Below, in pieces: positions 24,898 through 32,635 of a DNA stretch of 44,654 bases (the first letter of the stretch is position 1; every line of letters starts with the position of its first letter). The position numbers were made by a program, and so were the translations under genes. Below the pieces are notes generated by a model, which saw nothing but the letters and a program-made list of their open reading frames with translations, ran no database searches and was not told where the DNA came from. Source of the DNA: Natrialba chahannaoensis JCM 10990 (lineage in GTDB: Archaea > Halobacteriota > Halobacteria > Halobacteriales > Natrialbaceae); contig NZ_AOIN01000098.1 of the NCBI RefSeq assembly GCF_000337135.1, positions 32,588 to 77,241 on the forward strand. The letters are read 5' to 3'.

Positions 24898-25051
24898 TCA
24901 TAGCTGATCGCGAACGTCACGGACCTCTTCGACAGCGTCCACTTCGACATCGGTGGCCAGCTCGTTAGGAGCATCCCCCAGCGGAACCGCTTCGTTGCCC
25001 TTCTGGATCATCGGCTACGAACTCGGTCAAGTTGCCAGCAGTGTGGCTCAT
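24898..25051 (-). pseudogene. Possible frameshifted small gene
   Basis: On the minus strand a frame from ATG 25051 reads MSHTAGNLTEFVADDPEGQ and then leaves frame. An overlapping frame from ATG 25011 reads KGNEAVPLGDAPNELATDVE and continues to VRDVRDQL before TGA 24900-24898. Joined by a one-base shift near 24990-25000 they give one acidic haloarchaeal-looking polypeptide of about 50 residues. It could be a small intact gene from 25011 (37 residues), or a decayed gene. I recognise no family. Confidence 0.35.
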
Positions 25052-25220
25052 GCCCCATGAGTACACTGCTGATTGCAAAATATTGCAGTAACCGAAACAG
25101 AACATGTGTTTGCATTCCAAACACCGCTAGGAAATCGACGAGACGGCTCAGTATGGACCACCGTCCTCCGCTCAGGATCGGCTGTAGTGACGTTCAATGC
25201 GATTCAATAAGACCAACTGA

Positions 25221-25228
25221 TATTTATA
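25221..25228 (+). promoter_or_regulatory. TATA box of a leaderless small gene
   Basis: TATTTATA ends 24 nt before ATG 25252. That spacing puts the transcription start at or next to the start codon, the usual leaderless arrangement in haloarchaea. Confidence 0.65.
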
Positions 25229-25251
25229 GAGACGGCAGAAATCTCAAAGAC

Positions 25252-25485
25252 ATGCCCTCCAACCAGAATACTTCCCGTGACGATAACAGTGGTATCCTGA
25301 CCGATGAAGGATTTGACCTTTTTGTGATTCTGGGCCTTTCCATCGGAATCGGTGTGTTTGGTGTATGGCTTACAAGTGATCTTACCGTTGTTTTGACCTG
25401 GTTTTGGATAGGAATTGGACTATCGATTGTGTACCTTCTTTACAATATTAGTCAAGGCGTCCACCAGCTCATGAACAAGTACTAA
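25252..25485 (+). CDS. Small two-helix membrane protein
   Basis: The 77-residue product begins MPSNQNTSRDDNSGILTDEG and has two membrane helices, about 25-43 (FVILGLSIGIGVFGVWL) and 47-66 (LTVVLTWFWIGIGLSIVYLL), then a short tail with QGVHQLMNKY. Function is unknown. ATG 25252 is favoured over a longer frame from 25057 because a TATA box lies at leaderless distance and the extra sequence has non-native composition. It is relatively AT-rich for this genome. Confidence 0.68.
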   Translation: MPSNQNTSRDDNSGILTDEGFDLFVILGLSIGIGVFGVWLTSDLTVVLTWFWIGIGLSIVYLLYNISQGVHQLMNKY

Positions 25486-25804
25486 TCGCTCAGCACCGCC
25501 ACCAGATCGCTCACTCGCCATCGACCTCACTTCCACCGGCCAGCGGATGTTCCGGATCTGGAACCGGCACGCCGACGTCAGCAGCGGAACGGCGGCTCAG
25601 TCAAGCGTACGAATCACACTCTCCACAGCGGTGGGCTCGGTCGCGATCGTCACCGAAGACACGGCGGAACCGATCGGTGACATGGGCTCCGAGTGTTCGC
25701 AGGTCGAATGGTCGACCGACGGCCACGGTGCGACCGTCACGCAGACCACCCCCCAAAGCGGCCGCTAACTGTCAGGAGATGCGGGAAAAGGGATTTCTAT
25801 CCAG
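25486..25804. other. Intergenic, one doubtful frame
   Basis: A plus-strand frame from 25547 to 25768 would encode 73 residues with a hydrophobic stretch (SVRITLSTAVGSVAIVTEDTA) but has no recognisable motif or promoter. The segment may be the eroded end of a gene. No direct repeat of the tRNA 3' end was found here or to the left. Confidence 0.35.
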
Positions 25805-25877
25805 TGGGCCGGCGCAGATTCGAACTGCGGTTACGGCCACCCGAAGGCCGAAGGATACCAAGCTACCCCACCGGCCC
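25805..25877 (-). tRNA. tRNA-Pro(CGG)
   Basis: The minus strand folds as a complete 73-nt tRNA without intron. The acceptor stem is GGGCCGG/CCGGCCC with discriminator A, the D-stem GGGT/ATCC, the anticodon stem CGGCC/GGCCG around loop TTCGGGT, and the T-arm CGCAG-TTCGAAT-CTGCG. The anticodon is CGG, reading proline codon CCG. CCA is not encoded. Confidence 0.95.
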
Positions 25878-26007
25878 GCAGGCGAAATGAGCACAGCAGA
25901 TTGTTTAACGCTTCCGAAAACCGACTCTAGATAAACGGGTATCGCTCGCATAGGGCACACACAGCCCCGCTACGACGACATCTCTATTTCGACCCAGAGC
26001 TCAAAAC

Positions 26008-26610
26008 TCAACACTCCTCGTAGCCCGCTGTGTCCAGATAGTGGTGGACGACTGTCACCGCCTGATCCGCGTGCAACAGCGTCGGCCCGAGCCGAAGCCG
26101 CTGATCGACCCGCTCTTCGAGCACCGCTTCCTCTGCATCCGTGAAATCGTGGTGATCCGAGAGGACAAACACGCCGGACTCGAGTACACCCGGCTCACAG
26201 TCGGTGACCGGTGTCCCATCTTCGTGGAGTTGGACGATGGTGCCGCCAGCGTCGACTGTCTCGAGTGTCGCCTCGAAGCCACGGCGGTAGACCTCGATAC
26301 CGGGGTTGGGTTCGGCAGGGAGCGCACCGATCGCTTCCTCGCGGTGTTCGAGGGCGCTGCGAACGAGGGCAGCGGTGCTTCGCTCGTCGGGATTGAGCCG
26401 ACGGAGGTCGGAGCCGTCGAAGGTGATCGTGATGGTATCCTGCACGACGACGTGGACACGGACATCCTCACGGATGCCGTGAGAGGTGACGAAGGAGGCG
26501 GTGATCGACCGGCAGAGAGCGTCGAGTCGACCGGCACCACCGGCGAGATCGTCGAGCGAGAAGTCAGCATCGAGTGGAACGTCGTGAGCGATGAAGACGA
26601 ACTGGCGCAT
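26008..26610 (-). CDS. trmY: tRNA (pseudouridine-54 N1)-methyltransferase TrmY
   Basis: The 200-residue product starts MRQFVFIAHDVPLDADFSLDDL and has the SPOUT-type layout of TrmY: GRLDALCRSITASFVTSHGI, then VVVQDTITITFDGSDLRRLNPDERS, and the AdoMet knot region VFVLSDHHDFTDAEEAVL followed by LHADQAVTVVHHYLD. It methylates pseudouridine 54 of archaeal tRNA to m1-psi. It lies next to tRNA-Pro, and the pseudouridine it modifies can be made by Pus10, which is encoded 3.5 kb away. ATG 26610 matches the family start; a start at 26646 adds 12 residues without similarity. Confidence 0.9.
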   Translation of the reverse strand: MRQFVFIAHDVPLDADFSLDDLAGGAGRLDALCRSITASFVTSHGIREDVRVHVVVQDTITITFDGSDLRRLNPDERSTAALVRSALEHREEAIGALPAEPNPGIEVYRRGFEATLETVDAGGTIVQLHEDGTPVTDCEPGVLESGVFVLSDHHDFTDAEEAVLEERVDQRLRLGPTLLHADQAVTVVHHYLDTAGYEEC

Positions 26611-26724
26611 GATGGTGTGGATGGCTGGGAGCGAGATAGCAGCCACGGTTTGTCAGTGGTGGTTGCAGTCGGTCTGGTTGTGGGTGTCAGCCACCAGTCG
26701 CGAGTAGCGGCAGTGAGTGTCGAG

Positions 26725-27282
26725 TCAGGAATCGCTCCCAACGCGACGACGGACCGACGTGCGGACAACCGCTAGCCCGGGTGCGCCGTCGCGGTACCAG
26801 ACGATGATGGCGACGGCGAACAGGCCAAACTGGAACCACTCGTAGGGCCCGAGCGCGTAATAGTTGAGGATGGCGTCGAAAAGGCCATCGACCGGATCCT
26901 CGGGTGGCTGTTCGACCAGCGGCCAGAGGAGGAACTCGGAGCCCGAGAGGTCACCCGTAAGCACCGACGGTGGCAGGTCTGCAACGAGATGTGATACGTG
27001 CCCGATGAGGAGCGCAATACCAACATCTCGTCGTTCGAGTCGGTCAGCAACGAGCAGGACCGCTGGAATCAAAAGCGCCGCAAATAGCAGCGAGTGACCG
27101 AGCGTTCGGCCCCCAGGAAGAACCTCGGCCGACCAGGCGAGCGGCTTGTCTATCAAATCAGGTAACTGTGATCCAATTGCAAGTGCGACGAGTGGGAGAA
27201 CCCGCGGCGGGCGGTCGAACCGGTAGTGTGTGTACGCAGTGTAGAGCAGGTACGCGACGGCGAGGTGTCCCCAGGGCCACAT
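26725..27282 (-). CDS. DUF457-type membrane-bound metal-dependent hydrolase
   Basis: The 185-residue product begins MWPWGHLAVAYLLY and has the pattern of inner-membrane metal-dependent hydrolases (DUF457/YdjM): an N-terminal H in GHLAVAY, SQLPDLIDKPLAW with the Asp pair, RTLGHSLLF and LIGHVSHLVADL, with four to five membrane segments. The conserved His/Asp residues probably bind a metal. The substrate is unknown. The last helix is followed by a basic tail. It is transcribed in the same direction as trmY with 114 bp between them. Confidence 0.8.
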   Translation of the reverse strand: MWPWGHLAVAYLLYTAYTHYRFDRPPRVLPLVALAIGSQLPDLIDKPLAWSAEVLPGGRTLGHSLLFAALLIPAVLLVADRLERRDVGIALLIGHVSHLVADLPPSVLTGDLSGSEFLLWPLVEQPPEDPVDGLFDAILNYYALGPYEWFQFGLFAVAIIVWYRDGAPGLAVVRTSVRRRVGSDS

Positions 27283-27448
27283 TCAGGTTCGGCCATGGCT
27301 TCTCGGCCCAGCATATAGTAGTCACCGAAACTGACCGTTCGTCCCGCCGGGCCACCTATATGCCACCCAAAAACCTCCGGCCAGCGGTGGGCAGACATTG
27401 CATAAACAGGGCCAACCGTTTCCAGTATCTCGGGAGTTGCGTCTTTGT

Positions 27449-27646
27449 ATGGCGAAATCAGAATCCGGACAGCACGATGCGGGCCAGGGCCAAGGCCAGG
27501 CCAACCCACAACTGCTCTCGCTACTCGAGGGACGTCCCTGTCCCGCCTGTGCAACCGGCCAACTCGAGTCCCAGCAGTACAAGGACAATCTGGCAGCCGT
27601 CTGTGATAGCTGTGGGACGCCCCAGGCGCAGATCTGGTCGTCGTGA
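27449..27646 (+). CDS. HVO_A0556-type zinc-finger micro-protein
   Basis: The 65-residue product has an 18-residue Gln/Gly-rich head, then LLEGRPCPACATGQLESQQY and LAAVCDSCGTPQAQIW. The two CxxC knuckles and the pattern LEGRxCPxC..YKxN.AVVCDxCGTP match a conserved haloarchaeal family of single zinc-ribbon micro-proteins. Function is not known. ATG 27449 is chosen because upstream sequence has non-native composition. It is monocistronic. Confidence 0.78.
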   Translation: MAKSESGQHDAGQGQGQANPQLLSLLEGRPCPACATGQLESQQYKDNLAAVCDSCGTPQAQIWSS

Positions 27647-27791
27647 CAGTTCGCGGCGGGAAGCAGCCGTTGGCTCGTCCGTACTTTTTCGTGGCTAACT
27701 CGAGTTGCGATGGTTCCAAAAGCAGTCAACGGTCACGAGTAGCTGGTGAGTGACATCGAGCGGTGTGATCCGGTGTCGGGATGATCAAGTG

Positions 27792-27835
27792 ATGTCGGTA
27801 TGGGGATCTGGTGGTGTCGGTATGGGGATCTAGTG
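27792..27835. repeat. 22-bp tandem repeat
   Basis: Two adjacent 22-bp copies (27792-27813 and 27814-27835) differ at two positions, and a partial third copy follows to about 27844. A weaker related copy precedes at about 27773-27791. It lies just beyond the 3' end of the small membrane protein gene at 27842. Confidence 0.7.
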
Positions 27836-27841
27836 GTGTCG

Positions 27842-28033
27842 TTATTCCCGTATAGGCGAGTTTTGGTAGTTGTGTCCGATGATGAGGGCGAGAATGTTGA
27901 CGGCAATGAGGGCCAGAAAGAGTGAAAATCGGCTCATCGAGTCGATGCCGGTGAGGAAGACCGGGAAGTAGACGAGCGGCAAGAGTGTGCCGAGCCAGAA
28001 ACTGATCATCGTGACGGTGCTCCCGGGGTGCAT
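27842..28033 (-). CDS. Small two-helix membrane protein
   Basis: The 63-residue product has two hydrophobic helices, about 7-27 (VTMISFWLGTLLPLVYFPVFL) and 34-54 (RFSLFLALIAVNILALIIGH), and a short NYQNSPIRE tail. Its ATG is 3 nt after the stop of the acidic protein gene, so they form an operon. I recognise this pair as recurring in haloarchaea but know no function. Confidence 0.75.
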   Translation of the reverse strand: MHPGSTVTMISFWLGTLLPLVYFPVFLTGIDSMSRFSLFLALIAVNILALIIGHNYQNSPIRE

Positions 28034-28036
28034 TGG

Positions 28037-28420
28037 CTAGCGCATCGAGTCGAGGGCGACGAATGAACCTTCGATCGCCGCGATCCAGTTTGTCATGAGC
28101 TCTTCTTCGGGTGCGTCTGCGGGGAATATTGCGCACTCGTTCGCCTGTGATCCGTTCTCGATCGTGACGTGGTCGAGTTCGATCGTGGGGGAGGGGCCGT
28201 CTCGATCGGGGTGTGTGGATTGGGCTGTAGATTCTGTGTCGCCCGTGGGGTCCGTGAGGTCCGTGGACTCTGCAGCTTCTGTACGTGCTGTCTCTCCGGC
28301 AGGCGCTGTCGCTTCGGCTGACGAGCGCTCGCTTTCGACCTCGGTTTCGTGCTCGCTCTCGGTCGACTGTGCCTCACCGAACTCGGTATCGAACGACCAA
28401 CTGTCAGCGTCGTCTGTCAT
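28037..28420 (-). CDS. Acidic Ser/Thr-rich protein with conserved C-terminal module
   Basis: The 127-residue product has about 80 residues of Glu/Ser/Thr/Ala-rich, probably disordered sequence. A conserved module follows: IELDHVTIENGSQANECAIF, then PADAPEEELMTNWIAAIEGSFVALDSMR. The module matches a haloarchaeal domain of unknown function (I believe DUF7511). It is cotranscribed with the small membrane protein downstream, suggesting a membrane-associated complex. ATG 28420 is taken because upstream codons are poor. Confidence 0.75.
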   Translation of the reverse strand: MTDDADSWSFDTEFGEAQSTESEHETEVESERSSAEATAPAGETARTEAAESTDLTDPTGDTESTAQSTHPDRDGPSPTIELDHVTIENGSQANECAIFPADAPEEELMTNWIAAIEGSFVALDSMR

Positions 28421-28870
28421 GGGAATGCAGGCGGCGAGTGTTCGCGCCAACGGTGTGGAGGCGGCTACCACCTATTGTTATCGGGACTCTAAACACCGCA
28501 AACGAAACCCTGACAGCCACTTTTCCCCGGTTCGGACGATTCAATACCGCGAAAAAGAACGAAACAGCGGTTGATCTGTACGAATCCGTTATGGTGACGA
28601 CGAACCGCGCTAGGCGGGGCATAGCAGGGTAAGTGACGAGAGACAACAGCCGATTGAACCAGCGAATCATACCAAAAGTCCCTCGACAAGCCAGAGTCAG
28701 TACCGGGTTTGGTTCGTTCACACGCTTTCGAGCAGCGTCGGCACTGATCTCGTTGCTGATTCACCACAGGACACTGAGAAAACGATCGTGAACGCAGAAC
28801 CATCGTCGGTTCGTCGTGAGTAGAACAAAAAGTAGTCAGAGCCGAAATTCCCGATCCCCGTGGTGATTAC
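28421..28870. other. Intergenic, no supported gene
   Basis: Several overlapping frames on both strands are open but have Arg/Ser-rich, non-native composition. The region contains the promoter of the acidic protein gene on its left. On the right it covers the 3' end of the protease transcript. I see no repeats or RNA structure of note. Confidence 0.45.
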
Positions 28871-29971
28871 CTATCGTGCGCCGAGCACTATCGACTCGGT
28901 CGTCTCTTCCCGATCGCGCCAGAGCGTGAGTTCGAGGGTGTCGCCGGGGTTGGTTTCGAGTGCGAGGTGCGTCGAGAGCGCGTGGCGGTCGGGAATCGGT
29001 TCGCCGTCCATCTCGAGGATGACGTCGCCGCCGACGGGGATCGGTTCGCCGCCACGTCGTGTCCGCGTGTGTGATCCCTGAAGCGTACCGTGTGCAGGCT
29101 GGCGCGGACGGACCTCGTCGATGATGACGCCGGTCGCCTCTGGTAGGTCGTTCTCTTCGGCGACGAAGCGGTCGACGGTCATGAGCGTAATCCCCATGAA
29201 CGAGTGGTCGTACTCGCCGTCTTCGATGAGTGTGGGCGCGACGCGCTGGGTCAGGGCCGCGGAAATGGCGAACCCAATGTTGTCGCCGCCGGCGGCGTTG
29301 ACGACGCCGACGACGTTACCGTTCATGTCGACGAGCGGGCCACCGCTGTTACCCGGGTTGACCCCAGCATCGGTCTGAACGACGTTCGGGAACGAGAACT
29401 CACGCCCCGGTGCGTTGACCGTCCGATCGACACCGCTAACGATTCCCTGGGACATCGAGCCCTCCAGACCGTAGGGATTTCCGATTGCGAGGACCTCTTG
29501 GCCGGCGACGGGACGCTGTTCAGAGAGCGTGAGCGGAGTCGCATTGTCAGGAACGTGGTCCACCTCGAGGACGGCCAGGTCACTGTAGAGATCGGTCCCG
29601 AGGACACGGGTCGTCGTCCAGTCGCCGTTGATGTACTGGAGATCGACCTCCTGTCCCCCAGCGACGACATGGTCGTTCGTAACGACGTGGCTGTCGTCGA
29701 TGAGAAAGCCGGAGCCCTGCCCACGTCCCTCAGATTCCGAAAGTGGGCTCTCGACACCGAAGACGCGAACCTGGGTGACGGAGTCGATGACCGACTCGTA
29801 GATGTCGGTGTACGTCGACCCATCCGAGCGGTTGTCGCGGTCAATCTCGTGTGACGAACTCCCCTCAATCGAACTCGCGGTATCGGGCTCAGTACACCCG
29901 GCGACGACGCCAGCGATCCCGGCCCCCGCTGCCGCCAGAAACTGTCGTCGGTCCAGTCGGGAATCGTCCAT
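28871..29971 (-). CDS. HtrA/DegP-like Tat lipoprotein serine protease
   Basis: The 366-residue product has a twin-arginine signal (DRRQFLAAAG) and lipobox cysteine C26 in VVAGC. The trypsin-like triad is complete: H101 in VVTNDHVVAG, D131 in YSDLAVLEVD, S209 in GVNPGNSGGPLV. A C-terminal PDZ domain (about 265-360) contains GVIIDEVRPRQPA and GGDVILEMDGEPIPD. It should act as a membrane-anchored quality-control protease outside the cell. One oddity is GSHTRTRRGGEPIPVGGD in the PDZ, slightly longer than usual. It is divergent from pus10 with 177 bp between them. Length is typical for haloarchaeal HtrA. Confidence 0.92.
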   Translation of the reverse strand: MDDSRLDRRQFLAAAGAGIAGVVAGCTEPDTASSIEGSSSHEIDRDNRSDGSTYTDIYESVIDSVTQVRVFGVESPLSESEGRGQGSGFLIDDSHVVTNDHVVAGGQEVDLQYINGDWTTTRVLGTDLYSDLAVLEVDHVPDNATPLTLSEQRPVAGQEVLAIGNPYGLEGSMSQGIVSGVDRTVNAPGREFSFPNVVQTDAGVNPGNSGGPLVDMNGNVVGVVNAAGGDNIGFAISAALTQRVAPTLIEDGEYDHSFMGITLMTVDRFVAEENDLPEATGVIIDEVRPRQPAHGTLQGSHTRTRRGGEPIPVGGDVILEMDGEPIPDRHALSTHLALETNPGDTLELTLWRDREETTESIVLGAR

Positions 29972-30148
29972 ACCACATGGATAGGACTCGACCTATTTTG
30001 TAGTACCGAGGACTGTCGCCGCGAGCCGACGGGTCGGATTGTCGTTACGCTTGGATCAGCAACCATCGATCGGTTTGCCGGCGAGGGATCAACGGCCGCT
30101 AATCACCGAAGGGAAAACGTGTTACCCGCGGCCCCCCGACGAATGGGC

Positions 30149-31504
30149 ATGACGACGCTCGAGGACGCCCGTGCGCTGCTCGCGACGGGTCCACTCTGTA
30201 ACTCCTGTCTCGGTCGGCCCTTCGCCGACCGGAGTTTCGGACTGACAAACGCCGAACGCGGCCGTGCACTCCGGACGACCATCGCGCTGGCAGACGATAC
30301 GGACTACGAGCCCGACGACCCCGAGACGTGCTGGGTCTGTGAGGGGTACTGCGGCACCTTCGACGCCATTGCCGACACCATCGTCGACGCTCTCGGTGAT
30401 GTTCACTTCGAGACCTACCAGGTCGGCACGCAGGTCTCCCCGCTGGTCGAGGAGAACGACCGCCTGCTCCGGGAGGACGCCGGACTCGACCCCGAAATCG
30501 GCGAATCGCTCAAACGCGAGATGAACCGCGAGGTCGGCCGCCGCGTCGGCGCGAAAAGCGGTGCGGAAGTCGACTTCGACCGCCCCGACGTACTCGCCGT
30601 CATCGACCTCGACGGCTTCGATTCGTTCGAGGCACTCGAGTCTAACTCGGTCACGAGCCACGCGGTAGACGTACAGATCAATCCGGCGTTCGTCTACGGC
30701 CGGTACCGCAAGCTCGAGCGGGACATCCCGCAGACGGAGTGGCCCTGCCGGGAGTGTGGCGGCAGCGGCGTTCAGCTCGGCGACGACGGCGAGGAGGCCT
30801 GCGATTACTGTGACGGCTCTGGGTACATGTACGACACCAGCGTCGAGCAGGTCGTTCGCCCGCACGTCGTCGACGCGATGGATGGCGACGAGGGCACCTT
30901 CCACGGCGCGGGCCGCGAGGACGTCGACGCCCGGATGCTCGAGGAGGGACGCCCGTTCGTCCTCGAAGTGAAACGGCCGCGCGAGCGCACGCCGGACGTA
31001 GCCACACTCGAGTCCGAGATCAACGAAGCCGCCGAGGGCGCGGTCGAAGTCGAGGGACTGCGCCTCGCGAGCTACGACATGGTCGAGCGCATCAAGGAAC
31101 ACGACGCGAGCAAGCACTACCGCGCGGATGTCGAATTCGGCGACTCGGTCGAGGAGGACGAGTTCGAGGCGGCACTGGAGGAACTCCGCGGGACGACGGT
31201 CGAACAGGACACGCCCCAGCGCGTCGACCACCGACGGGCGGCGCTCACCCGCGAGCGAACGGTGTACGATGCCGAGGGAGAACTCCGCGAGCCGACGCAG
31301 GCTGAGGTCCGGATTCACGGCGAAGGTGGCCTCTACATCAAGGAACTCATCAGCAGTGACGAGGGACGAACGGTGCCGAGTCTGGCGGGGCTACTCGAGA
31401 CGGATGCGGTCGTGACGGCGCTCGACGTAACGGGTGTCGAAGGGGAAAGCGAGCCGTTCGAAGTTGAGGCGTACTTCCGGGACGAGCCGCGGTCTGACGC
31501 CTGA
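30149..31504 (+). CDS. pus10: tRNA pseudouridine synthase Pus10
   Basis: The 451-residue product makes pseudouridine 54 and 55 in archaeal tRNA. The N-terminal part has zinc-binding LCNSCLGRPFADRSFGLTN (about 19-37) and CWVCEGYC, then a THUMP-like region. The catalytic core includes the active-site Asp in GREDVDARMLEEGRPFVLEV. Between them lies a second cysteine module, CRECGGSG then CDYCDGSGYMYDTSVEQ, like the DnaJ-type CxxCxGxG pattern. Archaeal Pus10 carries a ribbon here, but this one has a spacer of about 15 residues. The C-terminus reads AEVRIHGEGGLYIKELISSD. ATG 30149 matches the family start; ATG 30143 adds two residues. Confidence 0.92.
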   Translation: MTTLEDARALLATGPLCNSCLGRPFADRSFGLTNAERGRALRTTIALADDTDYEPDDPETCWVCEGYCGTFDAIADTIVDALGDVHFETYQVGTQVSPLVEENDRLLREDAGLDPEIGESLKREMNREVGRRVGAKSGAEVDFDRPDVLAVIDLDGFDSFEALESNSVTSHAVDVQINPAFVYGRYRKLERDIPQTEWPCRECGGSGVQLGDDGEEACDYCDGSGYMYDTSVEQVVRPHVVDAMDGDEGTFHGAGREDVDARMLEEGRPFVLEVKRPRERTPDVATLESEINEAAEGAVEVEGLRLASYDMVERIKEHDASKHYRADVEFGDSVEEDEFEAALEELRGTTVEQDTPQRVDHRRAALTRERTVYDAEGELREPTQAEVRIHGEGGLYIKELISSDEGRTVPSLAGLLETDAVVTALDVTGVEGESEPFEVEAYFRDEPRSDA

Positions 31505-31557
31505 GTCGCTGCTAACTGCGAGACTACCTATTGAAGCCGTCCCGCCCGACTGTGTCG

Positions 31558-31737
31558 TTACGGATTCTTCCCGCGGCTATCGTCACCGAGTTCCTCGAGT
31601 CGATCCAGTTCGGCCTCCGCCCCCGCTGACCGACGGTGCTGGGGCGAGGTGATCGCTTCGCCGGAGCCCTCGATGCGCTCGTCGGCGTCCTCGACGGCGA
31701 AGCGCTCGCGTAGCCACGTGACGGCGGCTCGCAACAT
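31558..31737 (-). CDS. Small conserved haloarchaeal protein
   Basis: The 59-residue product begins MLRAAVTWLRERFAVEDADE and continues with EGSGEAITSPQHRRSAGAEAEL. I recognise it as a conserved haloarchaeal protein of unknown function; the helix at the N-terminus is amphipathic, and the GEAITSPQHRRSA segment is its best-kept part. It lies between pus10 and rnhB on the opposite strand, facing the 3' end of pus10. ATG 31737 is favoured because a longer frame to 31782 lacks the conserved start. Confidence 0.68.
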   Translation of the reverse strand: MLRAAVTWLRERFAVEDADERIEGSGEAITSPQHRRSAGAEAELDRLEELGDDSRGKNP

Positions 31738-31906
31738 GTGTCGGGTTTTCGACTCCAGGAACAAAAGTCCCCTCGACGACACGTCTCGTGTTCGGGACTG
31801 GACGTCTCGCGCCCGGTACTGTCCCCGTCCAAACGAGCACGCAAAAGAACATACAAGAGAGCACGAGAACGCAACCGTTTAGCAGTCAGGCACAGATCCA
31901 CAGCCT

Positions 31907-32572
31907 ATGCCAATCGGCGTCGACGAAGCGGGAAAGGGACCCGCACTGGGATCGATGTTCGCCGCAGCCGTTCACGTCGAGCGCGAGACAGTGCTGCCCG
32001 ACGGCATCACGGACTCGAAACAGCTCACACCCGCTCGTCGCGACGAACTCGCCACCACACTACGCGAAGACGACCGGATCGGTGTCGGCGTCGCCGAAAT
32101 CACGATTGCCCAGATCGACGACCCCGAGACTGACATGAACTCACTCAGCGTGCTGGCGCACGCGGAAGCGATTGAAGCCGTCGCTTGCGATGCCGGGCTC
32201 GAGACGCCCATCACTGGGCACTGTGACGCCTGCGACACCGATGCCGATCGGTTCGCACGCCGAGTCGCAGATCAGTGTGGACTCGAGTGCACCATCACCG
32301 CCGAGCACGGAGCGGACGACGACTCGCCCATCGTCGGCGCGGCGAGTATTATTGCGAAGGTAGAGCGGGATGCACACGTCGAGTCGGTTTCGGCCGCGTT
32401 CCCCGACTGCGGCCCGGTGGGCAGCGGCTATCCGAGTGATCCGAACACGCGCGCGTTCCTCGAGTCATACGTCGACGCACATGGCAAGTTGCCCTCCTGT
32501 GCCCGCGAGTCGTGGTCGACCTGTGAGGACGTGCTTGCAGCGGCTGAGCAGACGGGACTCGGGCAGTTCTAA
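31907..32572 (+). CDS. rnhB: Ribonuclease HII
   Basis: The 221-residue product starts PIGVDEAGKGPALGSMFAA, with the first catalytic pair D6-E7, followed by GITDSKQLTPARRDEL, then the acidic residue after TGHCDACDTD and GAASIIAKVERDAHVES. It ends with GSGYPSDPNTRAFLESY. It cleaves RNA-DNA hybrids and removes ribonucleotides or primers. Length and motifs are normal. The gap of 63 bp to the cation antiporter suggests possible readthrough but not a firm operon. Confidence 0.93.
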   Translation: MPIGVDEAGKGPALGSMFAAAVHVERETVLPDGITDSKQLTPARRDELATTLREDDRIGVGVAEITIAQIDDPETDMNSLSVLAHAEAIEAVACDAGLETPITGHCDACDTDADRFARRVADQCGLECTITAEHGADDDSPIVGAASIIAKVERDAHVESVSAAFPDCGPVGSGYPSDPNTRAFLESYVDAHGKLPSCARESWSTCEDVLAAAEQTGLGQF

Positions 32573-32635
32573 CTGGCCGTTGGAACCGACAACGCGCGCT
32601 CGCTTTTATACGCCTGTCCGTGGGATGAATAGGCC

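Noticed and set aside
25547-25877. Integration attachment site at tRNA-Pro
   Set aside because: I looked for a second copy of the tRNA 3' end in the gene-poor stretch to the left and found none.
27773-27844. CRISPR-like repeats
   Set aside because: The 22-bp units are directly adjacent with no spacers between them, and only about three exist.
30122-31318. 398-codon minus-strand frame opposite pus10
   Set aside because: It is a shadow frame; pus10 on the plus strand has all catalytic and zinc motifs.
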